Positions 1 through 7,929 of a stretch of 53,612 bases of DNA are shown here, piece after piece (within the stretch, counting starts at the first letter, position 1; every line of letters begins with the position of its first letter). Source of the stretch: Micromonospora arborensis (GTDB lineage: Bacteria > Actinomycetota > Actinomycetes > Mycobacteriales > Micromonosporaceae); NCBI RefSeq assembly GCF_003205615.1, contig NZ_PYBV01000061.1, positions 1-53,612 of the forward strand. The letters run 5' to 3'. The notes below the pieces were generated by a model that made no database searches, was not told where the DNA came from, and saw only the letters and a list, made by a program, of their open reading frames with translations. The position numbers were made by a program, and so were the translations under genes.

Positions 1-85
1 CGCGCACCCCCGCAACGCCTTCCCCGCCGCGCCCCCTCCCCCGGTTGTGCCTCGCCGCCCCCCTATCGCAGATGAGCACGCCATC

Positions 86-727
86 ATGCGTACCGATCTG
101 ATCCGCAAGACCGCCCTCACCGCTGCCGGACTCGCCTTCACCGGCGGCGCCATCGCCGGCCCCGTCGCCGCCGCGTACGCCGCAGACGCCCACACCCAGG
201 GCGACCGCAAGCCCACCAGCGAGCGGGAACTGAACGTCCGCTACCAGGCCCAGCCGAACTTCTACGACTGCGGCCCCGCCGCCACCCGCAACGCCCTGTC
301 CGTGCAGGGCAAGGACATCAACATCGACGACATGGCCAAGGAAATGGGCACCACCGAAGCCGGCACCAACTCCATCAACGACATCACCCCCGTCCTCAAC
401 AAGGAAACCGGCAACAACGCCTACCACAGCGTCGAGATCAGCAACCCCGACGCCGACACCAAGCAGACCGACCAACTACGCGCCGACGTCGTCAAGACCG
501 TCGACAACGGCCGGGCCGTCGTCGCGAACATCGCCGGCACCAGCACCGACACCAACGGCAACACCCACTCCTACGAAGGCGGGCACTACATCAGCGTCGT
601 CGGCTACCACGACAACGGCAACACCGTCACCATCGCCGACTCCGCCGACCCCAACACCGCCTCCTACGACATCACCGTCGAGCACCTCGCCGACTGGATC
701 GCCACCCGCGGCTACGCCACCAACTGA
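86..727 (+). CDS. Exported C39-like cysteine peptidase family protein
   Basis: The protein has 213 residues. An N-terminal export signal (basic start, hydrophobic stretch at about 10-31, AYA-AD-like cleavage site) precedes a Peptidase_C39_2-like papain fold. The putative catalytic triad is Cys62 in the FYDCGPAA motif, His167 in GGHYISVVGYH and Asp185 in IADSADP. Proteins of this size in actinobacteria are secreted single-domain C39-like proteins. No ABC transporter or leader-peptide substrate lies beside it, so bacteriocin processing is not implied. The ATG at 86 was chosen over 47 because the signal peptide starts there. No good ribosome binding site is visible. A strong hairpin follows 59 bases after the stop. 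The substrate is unknown. Confidence 0.8.
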   Translation: MRTDLIRKTALTAAGLAFTGGAIAGPVAAAYAADAHTQGDRKPTSERELNVRYQAQPNFYDCGPAATRNALSVQGKDINIDDMAKEMGTTEAGTNSINDITPVLNKETGNNAYHSVEISNPDADTKQTDQLRADVVKTVDNGRAVVANIAGTSTDTNGNTHSYEGGHYISVVGYHDNGNTVTIADSADPNTASYDITVEHLADWIATRGYATN

Positions 728-734
728 CCCGCGA

Positions 735-785
735 CCACCAGCACCAGCAAAACCAGCACCAGCACCAGCACCAGCACCAGCACCG
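735..785. repeat. CACCAG/ACCAGC tandem hexamer tract
   Basis: Eight or so near-perfect ACCAGC units run directly after the C39-like gene and up to the base of the terminator hairpin. The tract has no coding role in the gene's frame, which stops at 727. It is likely a polymorphic microsatellite. Confidence 0.7.
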
Positions 786-821
786 AAGGGCCGGGCCCCC
801 GCGACCAGGGGCCCGGCCCTT
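786..821 (+). terminator. Strong hairpin terminator after the C39-like gene
   Basis: A perfect 14-bp stem (AAGGGCCGGGCCCC at 786-799 pairs with 808-821) closes an 8-base loop. It lies 59 bases after the stop codon. There is no U-tract, as is usual in high-GC actinobacteria. Confidence 0.8.
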
Positions 822-1077
822 CGGCGTCGGCCGGGCCGGGCCAGGCTGGACCGCGGCCCTTCGACGTCGGCCAGGCCAGGCGAGGCCCTTCGGCGTCAGG
901 CCAGCCCCGGCCCGGCCCCTCAGCCCCGGCCCGGCCAGGCCCGACCCCTCAGCCCCGACCCAGCCCGACCCCCAGCCCGACCCGACCCCCAGCCCGACCC
1001 GACCCCCAGCCCGGCCCGGCCCCTCAACCCCGGCCCGGCCAGGCCAGGCCAGGCCAGGCCAGGCCTTCGGCGTCAGT
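822..1077. repeat. Decayed GC-rich repeat tract (GGCCAGG / CCCGACC / CTTCGGCGTC units)
   Basis: This gene-free stretch is made of short irregular repeats. GGCCAGGCCAGG runs occur near 858-875 and 1034-1064. CCCGACCCCCAGCC units occur at about 950-1015. The word CTTCGGCGTC (or CTTCGACGTC) recurs near 819, 858, 888 and 1066. The word also forms the 3' edge of the preceding terminator, so the tract may have grown by copying pieces of that hairpin. No believable gene was seen on either strand; the open frames over it are low-complexity. Confidence 0.6.
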
Positions 1078-1136
1078 CGGACCAGTCCGCCAGCCGGGCC
1101 CGTCGGCGTCGTCATTTCCATCAACTGCGGTGCGTA

Positions 1137-1188
1137 TTGACAAGCTTCGACACGGGGGTAAGGCTGGAGCCACGCTGAGAGCGCTCTC
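1137..1188 (+). promoter_or_regulatory. Promoter with LacI-type operator ahead of the DUF1996 gene
   Basis: A consensus -35 box TTGACA (1137-1142) is followed after 16 bases by TAAGGC (1159-1164) as a possible -10. A perfect 12-bp palindrome GAGAGCGCTCTC lies at 1177-1188, just past the expected start of transcription. It is close to the CebR-type LacI operator of actinobacteria (TGGGAGCGCTCCCA). This predicts repression by a LacI-family regulator and release by an oligosaccharide. The only LacI gene in the window is 33 kb away and has its own candidate sites. Confidence 0.6.
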
Positions 1189-1297
1189 TCACTCTCGGCT
1201 CAACCGGCCACCACCAGTCTGGCCAGGGCAAACTCCGATGTCTTCGGCGGCGGCGTCGGAGCTGCCCCGGACCCGTCCCCCCGACAGGAGTCACACG

Positions 1298-2215
1298 ATG
1301 GACAGGGCCGCACCCCTCTCCGGCATCCACCGCCGACTGCGCCTCGCCACGGCGATCGGCGCACTGCTGCTACTACTCGGCACGTACGTCGTGTCCACCA
1401 CCGCAAGGGCCGACGCCGCCGTCGGCGCCGGCGTTAACCCCGCCATCGGCGTCAACGCCATTCGGGTTGCCGAGTTCCCCGCCGACTGCACCTACAGCCA
1501 CCGGCTGCCGGACGACCCGATCATCTTTCCCGGCCTGCCCGGGGCCTCGCACATGCACAGCTTCTTCGGCAGCACGGTGACGAACGCCAACACCACTCTC
1601 CCCGACCTGGTCCGCTCCCCCACCACCTGCAACCCATCGGTGGACGTCTCGTCCTACTGGGTGCCGACCCTGTACCGCGACAACCAGCCGGTGGAGCCGG
1701 CGATCGTGACGTTCTACTACCTGGGCGAGGGTGTGCGCTCCGACGTCGTCGCGAACACCCAGCCGTTCCCGCAAGGGCTGCGACTCGTCGCCGGCAACGC
1801 CCGGGCCACCGGGCCGAACGACAGCATCGCCCGCTGGTCGTGCCTGCACGCCGGGCAGGTGGCGCCGTCGAAGGACTTCGTCACCTGCCCGGCGGGGACG
1901 ATGCTGGAGTCGTACCTGGACTTCCCCCAGTGTTGGAACGGTCGGGACCTGGACTCACCGGATCACAAGAGCCACCTGGCCTACCCGGTGAACCAGGCCT
2001 GCCCGAGCACCCACCCCGTGCACGTCCCGAAGTTGCGGCAGGTGCTGCGCTACCCGGTCAACGGCAACCCGTCGGGCTTCCGGCTCGCTTCCGGACCGGG
2101 CTACACCATGCACGGCGACTTCTTCAACGCCTGGCCGGTGGCGGAAATGGCCCGCCGGGTCCAGGACTGCATCCGTCCCGTCATCAAGTGCGGTCACGAC
2201 GGCCGACCGATCTGA
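1298..2215 (+). CDS. Secreted DUF1996 domain protein
   Basis: The protein has 305 residues. A signal peptide (about 1-38, ending TTARADA) precedes a DUF1996 domain, recognised by the family-typical order of FPADCTYSHRLPDDPI, SHMHSFFGS, FPQCWNGRDLDSPDHKSH and HPVHVPKLRQVLRY. The many His, Asp and Cys residues are typical of the family. Its biochemical role is not established, although family members occur in fungi and in polysaccharide-degrading bacteria. The ATG at 1298 was chosen because GGAG lies 7 bases upstream and the signal peptide begins there; the frame is open further upstream to 1130. The LacI-type operator upstream suggests sugar control. Confidence 0.85.
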   Translation: MDRAAPLSGIHRRLRLATAIGALLLLLGTYVVSTTARADAAVGAGVNPAIGVNAIRVAEFPADCTYSHRLPDDPIIFPGLPGASHMHSFFGSTVTNANTTLPDLVRSPTTCNPSVDVSSYWVPTLYRDNQPVEPAIVTFYYLGEGVRSDVVANTQPFPQGLRLVAGNARATGPNDSIARWSCLHAGQVAPSKDFVTCPAGTMLESYLDFPQCWNGRDLDSPDHKSHLAYPVNQACPSTHPVHVPKLRQVLRYPVNGNPSGFRLASGPGYTMHGDFFNAWPVAEMARRVQDCIRPVIKCGHDGRPI

Positions 2216-2233
2216 GCAACAGTCTCACACCGC

Positions 2234-2267
2234 GGTGGCGGGCCCGACCCTTACCGGGCCCGCCACC
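2234..2267 (+). terminator. Hairpin between the DUF1996 and DUF305 genes
   Basis: A perfect 13-bp stem (2234-2246 with 2255-2267) closes an 8-base loop. It lies 19 bases past the DUF1996 stop and ends 21 bases before the DUF305 start. It may terminate the first gene or attenuate read-through into the second. Confidence 0.7.
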
Positions 2268-2288
2268 CCCAAGGTGAAAGGGGGCCGG

Positions 2289-2975
2289 ATGCGCACCGCC
2301 AGACCGACCGCCCTGCTCGTGGCGACATTGCTCGCCGCCGGTTGCGCCACCGAGTCACCGCACGCCACGCAGCCACTTAACGCCACGAAGCCGCCGCACG
2401 CCAGCGAGCAACCGAACGGCGCCGACACCGCACCAACCACAACCGCGCACCCCGCAACCGCGCTGTCCGCGACGGCAGTGCCAGCACCCATGGGTACGAC
2501 TGGAGCGTTCAGCCCCACCGACATCGCCTGGCTCCAGTTGACGGTGGCGATGGCCGAACGCGTGTTACCCGTACTCGATCTCGTGCCGGCGCGGACCACC
2601 GACCCGGCCTGGCGGCACCTGACCGGGCCGGTGGGGGCAACCCTGCGTGCCGACCTGGACCAGGCCCGCCGGTTCCTCGGCGACTCCGGTGCGCCGACGA
2701 CGAACCCGCACGAGGGCCACGACATGCCGGGGATGGTCACCGCCGAGGAGTTGACCGCGCTGCGGTCGGCCAGCGGGCAGCCGTTTCTCCGGCTGCTCGC
2801 CGAGCACCTGCGGGCGCATCTGACGCAGTCGGTCCGGGTCGCCAGCGCCGAGCGGGCGAACGGGGTCCACCCGGCCACCACCGCGTTGGCCGCGGCCGTG
2901 GTCCGGGACGGCACCGCCAACCTCGCACGGCTCGATCGCCTCGCTCCACCGTCGACGACCGCCGCACCGGCCTGA
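2289..2975 (+). CDS. DUF305 family lipoprotein
   Basis: The protein has 228 residues. A lipoprotein signal (basic start, hydrophobic core, lipobox LLAAGC with Cys at about 20) is followed by a Thr/Pro/Ala-rich linker to about residue 75 and then a helical DUF305 domain. DUF305 belongs to the ferritin-like/copper-handling DUF305 group. The HEGHDMPGM segment, rich in His and Met, could bind copper, but the canonical MxxHHxxA-type His pair near the start of the domain is replaced (FSPTDIAWLQLTVAM). The ATG at 2289 sits behind a GAAAGGGGG ribosome binding site. A terminator-like hairpin separates it from the DUF1996 gene. The last codons are part of a tandem duplication. Confidence 0.75.
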   Translation: MRTARPTALLVATLLAAGCATESPHATQPLNATKPPHASEQPNGADTAPTTTAHPATALSATAVPAPMGTTGAFSPTDIAWLQLTVAMAERVLPVLDLVPARTTDPAWRHLTGPVGATLRADLDQARRFLGDSGAPTTNPHEGHDMPGMVTAEELTALRSASGQPFLRLLAEHLRAHLTQSVRVASAERANGVHPATTALAAAVVRDGTANLARLDRLAPPSTTAAPA

Positions 2976-3006
2976 CGAGTCGAAGACCGCCGCACCGGCC
3001 TGACGA
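2951..3006. repeat. 28-bp tandem duplication over the DUF305 stop codon
   Basis: Bases 2951-2978 recur at 2979-3006 with one mismatch (GTCGACGACC against GTCGAAGACC). The first copy encodes the last residues and the TGA stop of the DUF305 gene. The second copy is untranslated and carries a second in-unit TGA. Confidence 0.8.
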
Positions 3007-3024
3007 TCCGACCGACGCCCAGGC

Positions 3025-4665
3025 TTACGCGGCGTCCCCGCTGACCGGTCCGGCGGCGAGGGTGATCTCCCGGCCCTGCCACCGGGAACGGAGCCGCCGG
3101 TCGTGACTCGCGACGACGATGGCGCCCGGTCCGCTGCCCAGCGCCTCCTCCAGTTCGTCGCAGAGCCGCGGCGAGAGATGGTTGGTCGGCTCGTCGAGCA
3201 GAAGCAACTCGGGCGGGTCGGCGACGAGCACCGCCAGGCCGAGCCGACGGCGTTGTCCGACCGACAGTTCGGCCACCGGACGGTCGAGGTCCGTCGGGGC
3301 GAGCAGCCCGAGTGACGACAGCGGCACCACCTCGGCCCGTTCGGTCCCGACGGTCGTGTTGAAGACCTGCCGGGCCGTCCGTTGCGCATCCGGGAAGACA
3401 CTGTCCTGGCCGAGTAGGCCAACCCGCAGGTCGGGTCGCCGCCAGACGACTCCGGTGCAGGTCAGGTGGCCGGCGAGGACGGCGAGCAGCGTCGACTTGC
3501 CCACGCCGTTGGGGCCACTTACCAGGAGCCGGTCGCGGGCCAGGACTTCAAGGTGCGCCACCCGCAGTCGGCCCGGAACCTCCAATTGGTCTGCCGTGAC
3601 GATGGCCTCGTTGCCGTCGCCGGCGGCGAGAACGGACGCGTGGAAGCGCAACGGTTGCGGCGGCGCGGGGATCTGGTCGCGCTCGCTCGTCTCCAGTCGG
3701 CGCGCGGCGTCGCGGACGCGGCGGGAGATCTGCTTCTGGACGCGGCCGGCGGTTCGCCCGTACCCCATCTTTTCGTTGTCGCGCGGGGGACGGCCGTGGG
3801 CGACCTGGTGCGCGGTCAAGGCGGCGGCCTCGCGCAGGTCGGCGAGGAGCGCCTGCTCGTCGTCGTAGCGTCGGCGCCAGCGTTCGGCCTCGGCGCGTTT
3901 GGCCGCCAGGTACTCGGTGTAGCCGCCGCCGTGGCGGACCGGCCCGTCGACGGCCGGGTCCAGGTCGATGATGTCGGTGCAGACCGCGTCCAGGAAGGCC
4001 CGGTCGTGACTGGCCAGCACGACCACCCCCGGCAGGGCGCGGAGCTGGTCCTCGCAGAACGCCGCCGCCGCGTCGTCGAGGTGGTTGGTGGGCTCGTCGA
4101 GGAGCAACGCGCCCGGCCGGCGGATCAGCATCGCCGCGAGGGCGAGGCGGCCCCGCTGCCCGCCGGAGAGCGCGGCCAGCGTCCGGTCGTGGGGTATGCC
4201 GCCGAGGCCGAGGCCGGCGAGCACCGTCCGGGCACGCCGGTCGGCGTCCCAGGCGTCGCGGTCCTGCGCGCGCTCCAGAACTTCGGCGTACGCGGCCAGC
4301 AGCCGGTCATGCTCCTCGGTGCCCTCCGGCGAATCGGTGAGCGCCACAGCGATCCGGTCCAGCTCGGCGAGGTCGGCTCGGGCCTCCCGTAGCGCGTCGT
4401 CGAGGATTCCGGCGACGGTCGCGGCCGGGGTGAAGGGCAACTCCTGGTGCAGGAAGCCAAGGTCCGGTGGGCGTACGACGGTGCCGGACTCGGGTTCGTC
4501 GACGCCGGCCAGAACCCGTAACAGGGTTGTCTTGCCGGTGCCGTTCTCACCGATCAGGCCGATCCGACGACCGGGTGCGGCGGTCAGGGAGACACCGTCG
4601 AGCACTCGGCGGGTGCCGCGGACGCGCACGAGGTCATGGGCGATGAGTGCGGGTCGAACAGACAT
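3025..4665 (-). CDS. ABC-F type ATP-binding protein (ribosome protection-like)
   Basis: The protein has 546 residues and two ABC domains without membrane segments. Domain 1 has Walker A GENGTGKT (39-46), signature LSGGQRGRL and Walker B LLLDEPTNHL. Domain 2 has Walker A GPNGVGKS (about 384-391), signature LSVGQRRRL and LLLDEPTNHL. A charged interdomain linker lies between them. This is the layout of ABC-F translation factors, several of which displace ribosome-bound antibiotics. Whether this one gives resistance or is housekeeping cannot be told from sequence. The ATG at 4665 (MSVRPALIAHDL) is preferred to an upstream ATG at 4713, which adds a Pro/Gly-rich extension. The gene is convergent with DUF305. 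Confidence 0.88.
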   Translation of the reverse strand: MSVRPALIAHDLVRVRGTRRVLDGVSLTAAPGRRIGLIGENGTGKTTLLRVLAGVDEPESGTVVRPPDLGFLHQELPFTPAATVAGILDDALREARADLAELDRIAVALTDSPEGTEEHDRLLAAYAEVLERAQDRDAWDADRRARTVLAGLGLGGIPHDRTLAALSGGQRGRLALAAMLIRRPGALLLDEPTNHLDDAAAAFCEDQLRALPGVVVLASHDRAFLDAVCTDIIDLDPAVDGPVRHGGGYTEYLAAKRAEAERWRRRYDDEQALLADLREAAALTAHQVAHGRPPRDNEKMGYGRTAGRVQKQISRRVRDAARRLETSERDQIPAPPQPLRFHASVLAAGDGNEAIVTADQLEVPGRLRVAHLEVLARDRLLVSGPNGVGKSTLLAVLAGHLTCTGVVWRRPDLRVGLLGQDSVFPDAQRTARQVFNTTVGTERAEVVPLSSLGLLAPTDLDRPVAELSVGQRRRLGLAVLVADPPELLLLDEPTNHLSPRLCDELEEALGSGPGAIVVASHDRRLRSRWQGREITLAAGPVSGDAA

Positions 4666-4867
4666 GGGGACCTCGGGGAAGGGAGATCCGGGCGCACACG
4701 GGTGGCCCGGCATGAGCAGGGCATGACGACAGGGCCGCAGCGACGGTGGCGCGGTTACGCGCCCGTCGGCGGCTGGTCCGGGTGCTCACCCGGAGATGTC
4801 GTCGTCACCTGCCACGCCTGCTCCGATCTCCGGCAACTCGGCCGCAAGAATAACTCGGCGGCCCCGC

Positions 4868-5593
4868 TCAGGGCTGACGTTGTTCGGGGAGTTGGTTGCC
4901 GTAGTAGGCGCCGGCACCGTGCTTACGGGTGAAGTGGCGGTCCAGCAACCACTGTGGCGCGGCTGCCGCGGGGTTCAGCGACAGCGTCTTCAGGGCCATC
5001 TCCGCGACCGCCTCGCAGACGATCGCGTTCTCCACCGACTTGAGCGGGTTCGCCGCCCACGTGAAGGGGCCGTGGTTGGCGGCGAGGGCGGCCGGGTTGG
5101 CCAGCGCCTCGGCCTCTTCCCCGATCAGCTCGATGATCGCGCGCGCCGTGTTGAACTCGTAGTCGTGGGCGCATTCGTCGGCCGTCAGGTCCCGGGTGAC
5201 CCGGATCGGGCCGGCGAAGGTGTCGGCATGCGTGGTGCCGAGCACCGGCACGTCCCGCCCTGCCTGGGCGAAGGCGACGGCGTGCGTCGAGTGGGTGTGG
5301 GTCACTCCGCCGATGGACGGCCAGCGCAGGTAGAACGCCCGATGGGTCTCACTGTCGACGGAGGGCTTCAGCTCTCCGTCGACGACCTGCCCGGTCTCCA
5401 GATCCACCGGGACCAGAAGGTCGGCCGTGAGGTCCTGGTATGCCACGCCGGAGGGCTTGATCACGTAGATGCCCGCGTCTCGGTCGACACCGCTCACGTT
5501 GCCCCACGTCAGCGCGGCGAGGCCGGCTTGGGGGATGAGGCGGTTCGCGGCGAGGACTGCGGCACGCAGGTCTGCTGATCCGGCCGTACTCAT
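4868..5593 (-). CDS. araD: L-ribulose-5-phosphate 4-epimerase (AraD/class II aldolase family)
   Basis: The protein has 241 residues, near the usual 231. It interconverts L-ribulose-5-P and D-xylulose-5-P, the last step of L-arabinose breakdown, in the cytoplasm. Visible motifs are TWGNVSGVDRD, IKPSGVAYQDL, the zinc-binding HTHSTHAVAFAQ with LGTTHADTF, and HGPFTW. The related L-fuculose-phosphate aldolases are less like it. The ATG at 5593 has AAAGG about 10 bases upstream; the frame also opens at a TTG at 5626. The kinase AraB and isomerase AraA are not in the window, so this gene stands apart from its pathway. A LacI-type operator lies 71 bases upstream. Confidence 0.88.
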   Translation of the reverse strand: MSTAGSADLRAAVLAANRLIPQAGLAALTWGNVSGVDRDAGIYVIKPSGVAYQDLTADLLVPVDLETGQVVDGELKPSVDSETHRAFYLRWPSIGGVTHTHSTHAVAFAQAGRDVPVLGTTHADTFAGPIRVTRDLTADECAHDYEFNTARAIIELIGEEAEALANPAALAANHGPFTWAANPLKSVENAIVCEAVAEMALKTLSLNPAAAAPQWLLDRHFTRKHGAGAYYGNQLPEQRQP

Positions 5594-5663
5594 CGAAGAT
5601 GGCGCCTTTCGGGTCGGGGGTGACAACCACCGCAGAGCGTTCCGTCAATGCGGCAGCGCGACG

Positions 5664-5677
5664 TGTTAACGCTAACA
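5664..5677 (-). promoter_or_regulatory. LacI/AraR-type operator upstream of araD
   Basis: TGTTAACGCTAACA is a near-perfect palindrome (one unpaired central pair), one base from the actinobacterial arabinose-type LacI operator TGTTAGCGCTAACA. It lies 71-84 bases ahead of the araD start, a normal position for a repressor site over the promoter. It is the only obvious motif in the 214-base gap 5594-5807. Confidence 0.65.
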
Positions 5678-5807
5678 TTTCGGGTCGGGCAACGGGACCT
5701 TCGCCCTACCGGTCAGATGTGACGTGCCCGCACGACGCGCGGCGCGCGGGCAGTTTAGACGCTGACGCAGAAACGCGCGGTCCCCACGACCTCGGCGTCG
5801 TCGACGC

Positions 5808-6794
5808 TCACTCGTCGGCGCTGGCCGTTGTGGCAAGTCGGGACGTCGGTGCCGGATCGCCCTCGTAGAGCGCGACGTACCGCCGGCGCAACGCGGACCC
5901 CTCGGCGCCGAGCGCGGTGAGGTTCAGGATGTTGTGGCCGACACCCAACGCCTCCGGCAGGGTGTGGACCCGCAGCGGGATCGCGTTCGCGTCGGCGATC
6001 CGGCGTGGCACGTCCACCGCCGCGGCCAGGTCCACCACACCGTCGAGCGGGCTGATGGCCACCGCCGCGCTTCGCAGACCGGTGCGTCGCGACGGCTTCG
6101 GCAGACTACGCGCGATCGACAGGTACTGGGTGACGGCGGAGAGGGAGTAGCCGCGCGACGTGACGCGATCCGGGAGGATGCGGTGCCCGTACAACACGAT
6201 GAGCGGTTTCACCGCGAAGCCCGGTGCCTGGCGAGGATCCGGGCCGAAGAACGGCGACAGCAACAGCAGACGCCGGACGACGTCGTTCCGGGCCTGGGCC
6301 AGCCAGGTGGCCAGCACCGCGCCACCGGAGATCCCCACGACGCCCACCTCGTCTCCGAGGCCCGCCGCGACGGCCAACGCCTGCGCGGCGTACGTGGTCA
6401 GTTCGGCGGTCCGGACCCGGTGGTGGGCCCGGCGGTCGACGGTCCCGTGCTGGGGAGCCCGTGGAATCCAGACGTTGTACCCACGGTCGAAGAACTCCTC
6501 GGCCAGTGCGTCGTACTGGTCGGGCGCGAGGGTGTATCCGTGCAGCAGCAGCACGACCCTCCCGGTCCGGGAGCCGTGGCTCAGCAGGCGGCTGCGCGAT
6601 TCCGGGCGGACCTCCGGATCCGCCGTCTCGGCCGCGACGACGGCCTCGGCGACGCCGGTGGCGGTGTCGAAGTCGAGCGGTTGCGCCGGTGCGATTGACA
6701 ACCCACGGCGGCTTGTCGGCCAGAGGTACAGCCCGGCGACCGCCAGCACGACCAGCGCGAACACGCCGACGATGAGCGCGATGATCTCCGGCAT
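5808..6794 (-). CDS. Membrane-anchored alpha/beta hydrolase
   Basis: The protein has 328 residues. One N-terminal membrane segment (about 4-25) precedes an alpha/beta hydrolase domain. The oxyanion-side motif is LLLHGYTL, the nucleophile serine is in GISGGAV, and candidate acid and base are Asp in SPLDGVVD and His in GVGHNIL. The fold fits carboxylesterases or lipases; the substrate is not predictable. The ATG at 6794 lacks a clear ribosome binding site. Hairpins 17-70 bases upstream separate it from the GNAT gene, so it probably has its own promoter. Confidence 0.8.
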   Translation of the reverse strand: MPEIIALIVGVFALVVLAVAGLYLWPTSRRGLSIAPAQPLDFDTATGVAEAVVAAETADPEVRPESRSRLLSHGSRTGRVVLLLHGYTLAPDQYDALAEEFFDRGYNVWIPRAPQHGTVDRRAHHRVRTAELTTYAAQALAVAAGLGDEVGVVGISGGAVLATWLAQARNDVVRRLLLLSPFFGPDPRQAPGFAVKPLIVLYGHRILPDRVTSRGYSLSAVTQYLSIARSLPKPSRRTGLRSAAVAISPLDGVVDLAAAVDVPRRIADANAIPLRVHTLPEALGVGHNILNLTALGAEGSALRRRYVALYEGDPAPTSRLATTASADE

Positions 6795-6810
6795 GGAGCA
6801 GATGCTGGCA

Positions 6811-6833
6811 GCGGAGGCATTCGGCGCCTCCGC
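6811..6833 (-). terminator. Second hairpin between GNAT and hydrolase genes
   Basis: GCGGAGGC (6811-6818) pairs with GCCTCCGC (6826-6833) around a 7-base loop. It follows a stronger hairpin and lies just before the hydrolase start, so it could also fold in that gene's leader. Confidence 0.5.
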
Positions 6834-6834
6834 A

Positions 6835-6864
6835 GGGGTGCGCCCCGGTGACAGGGCGCACCCC
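6835..6864 (-). terminator. Terminator of the GNAT gene
   Basis: A perfect 11-bp stem, GGGGTGCGCCC (6835-6845) with 6854-6864, closes an 8-base loop. It begins 6 bases after the GNAT stop codon. Confidence 0.8.
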
Positions 6865-6870
6865 GATCAG

Positions 6871-7770
6871 CTATTCCGGAGCGTTCGACGGCGCGAAGAC
6901 GACCCTGGCGCGCAGTTGCCGAAACCCGGTCCGCTCCAACTCCGCCAGCACCGCTACCTGGTGGGCGTCCACGTCGGCGATGACCTCGCGGGCACCACCG
7001 GCGGCCAGCACCCGGACCGCCTCGGCCAGCAGCTCGGGCCGAGCCGCCTCGTCGAGCAGGCCCAGGTAGGCGAGGAGCGGGTAGCAGGCGTCCCCGGCCG
7101 TGCCGACCAGCCCCACCGGCGTCCCTGCCTGCCGCGCGACGCGCCACTCCTCGGTCGCATCCCCGAGCCAGGCCAGAGGGTCCGTGGCCAGGTCGACGCC
7201 GCCGACCGCCCGTGCGATCTCGACGCCGGTCAGCACGTCCGGCACGGCGATCCTGGCGACCAGAGCATTGATCTCCGCCGCGTCGGCGGGCGGACGGAAG
7301 TCGTAGCGCCCGGAGGACGCCGGCAGGGGCGTGCCCGTCATCCAGGAGCATCTCAGCCGCTCCCCCCGCTCGATCAGTCCGGCGAGCCGGGCCGCCTCCA
7401 TCGGCGCCCGCACCACGGCCAGCACCTCTGCACGACGCCGCCAGTGCGCCGGCAGGGCCGCGTAGTAGAGGCCGGGGCCGCCCAACGCGTCGTGGGCGGC
7501 GTGCAGCAGCTCGGCACCCACCTCCGGCTCGGCGTCCAGATCGAACCGGTCCAGCCAGGGGGCACCAACGGCGCCCGGCGGGAGAAGCCAGGCGGCCCGG
7601 CCGACCACCCGGCCGGCGCGCAGGGCGACCCAGGTGTTCTCGGGCCGGTAGCCGCCGCCGGCGACGCCGTCGGCGTACGCGATCTGCCGCAGTTGGGGCA
7701 GCGGGTCGGGCATCGAGTCGAACAGATTTTCCTCGCCCGCGACGAGCGGACGAATGACCAGATCAGTCAT
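6871..7770 (-). CDS. GNAT family N-acetyltransferase
   Basis: The protein has 299 residues. Its size suggests two GNAT folds in tandem. The C-terminal half holds the better acetyl-CoA-site region (VGLVGTAGDACYPLLAYLGLL, then an ELLAEAVRVLAAGGAREVIADVD helix-strand). Such enzymes acetylate small amines, antibiotics or protein N-termini; the substrate is unknown. The ATG at 7770 follows a strong GGAGG site at normal spacing. The frame is open to 7896, but that extension is low quality. It is a single gene with its own terminator. Confidence 0.8.
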   Translation of the reverse strand: MTDLVIRPLVAGEENLFDSMPDPLPQLRQIAYADGVAGGGYRPENTWVALRAGRVVGRAAWLLPPGAVGAPWLDRFDLDAEPEVGAELLHAAHDALGGPGLYYAALPAHWRRRAEVLAVVRAPMEAARLAGLIERGERLRCSWMTGTPLPASSGRYDFRPPADAAEINALVARIAVPDVLTGVEIARAVGGVDLATDPLAWLGDATEEWRVARQAGTPVGLVGTAGDACYPLLAYLGLLDEAARPELLAEAVRVLAAGGAREVIADVDAHQVAVLAELERTGFRQLRARVVFAPSNAPE

Positions 7771-7929
7771 GGCTTGGTCCTCCGGGAAGCGAGCGCCCCG
7801 GGTCAGGTCCGCGCGGACGCCGGAGCGCGGAGGGGGCGCAGAACATCGGACATTGTTCTGACCTCCTCCCGGCTCGACGGCGTGCCAAAAGACCATACGT
7901 GGAGTGGTCGCCGGCCCGCAACGGGCTTG

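Noticed and set aside
4778..4793. Small hairpin (CCGGGT / ACCCGG) upstream of the ABC-F gene, considered as a drug-responsive attenuator
   Set aside because: The stem is only 6 bp, no U-rich end or leader peptide with stop was found, and no alternative pairing is obvious.
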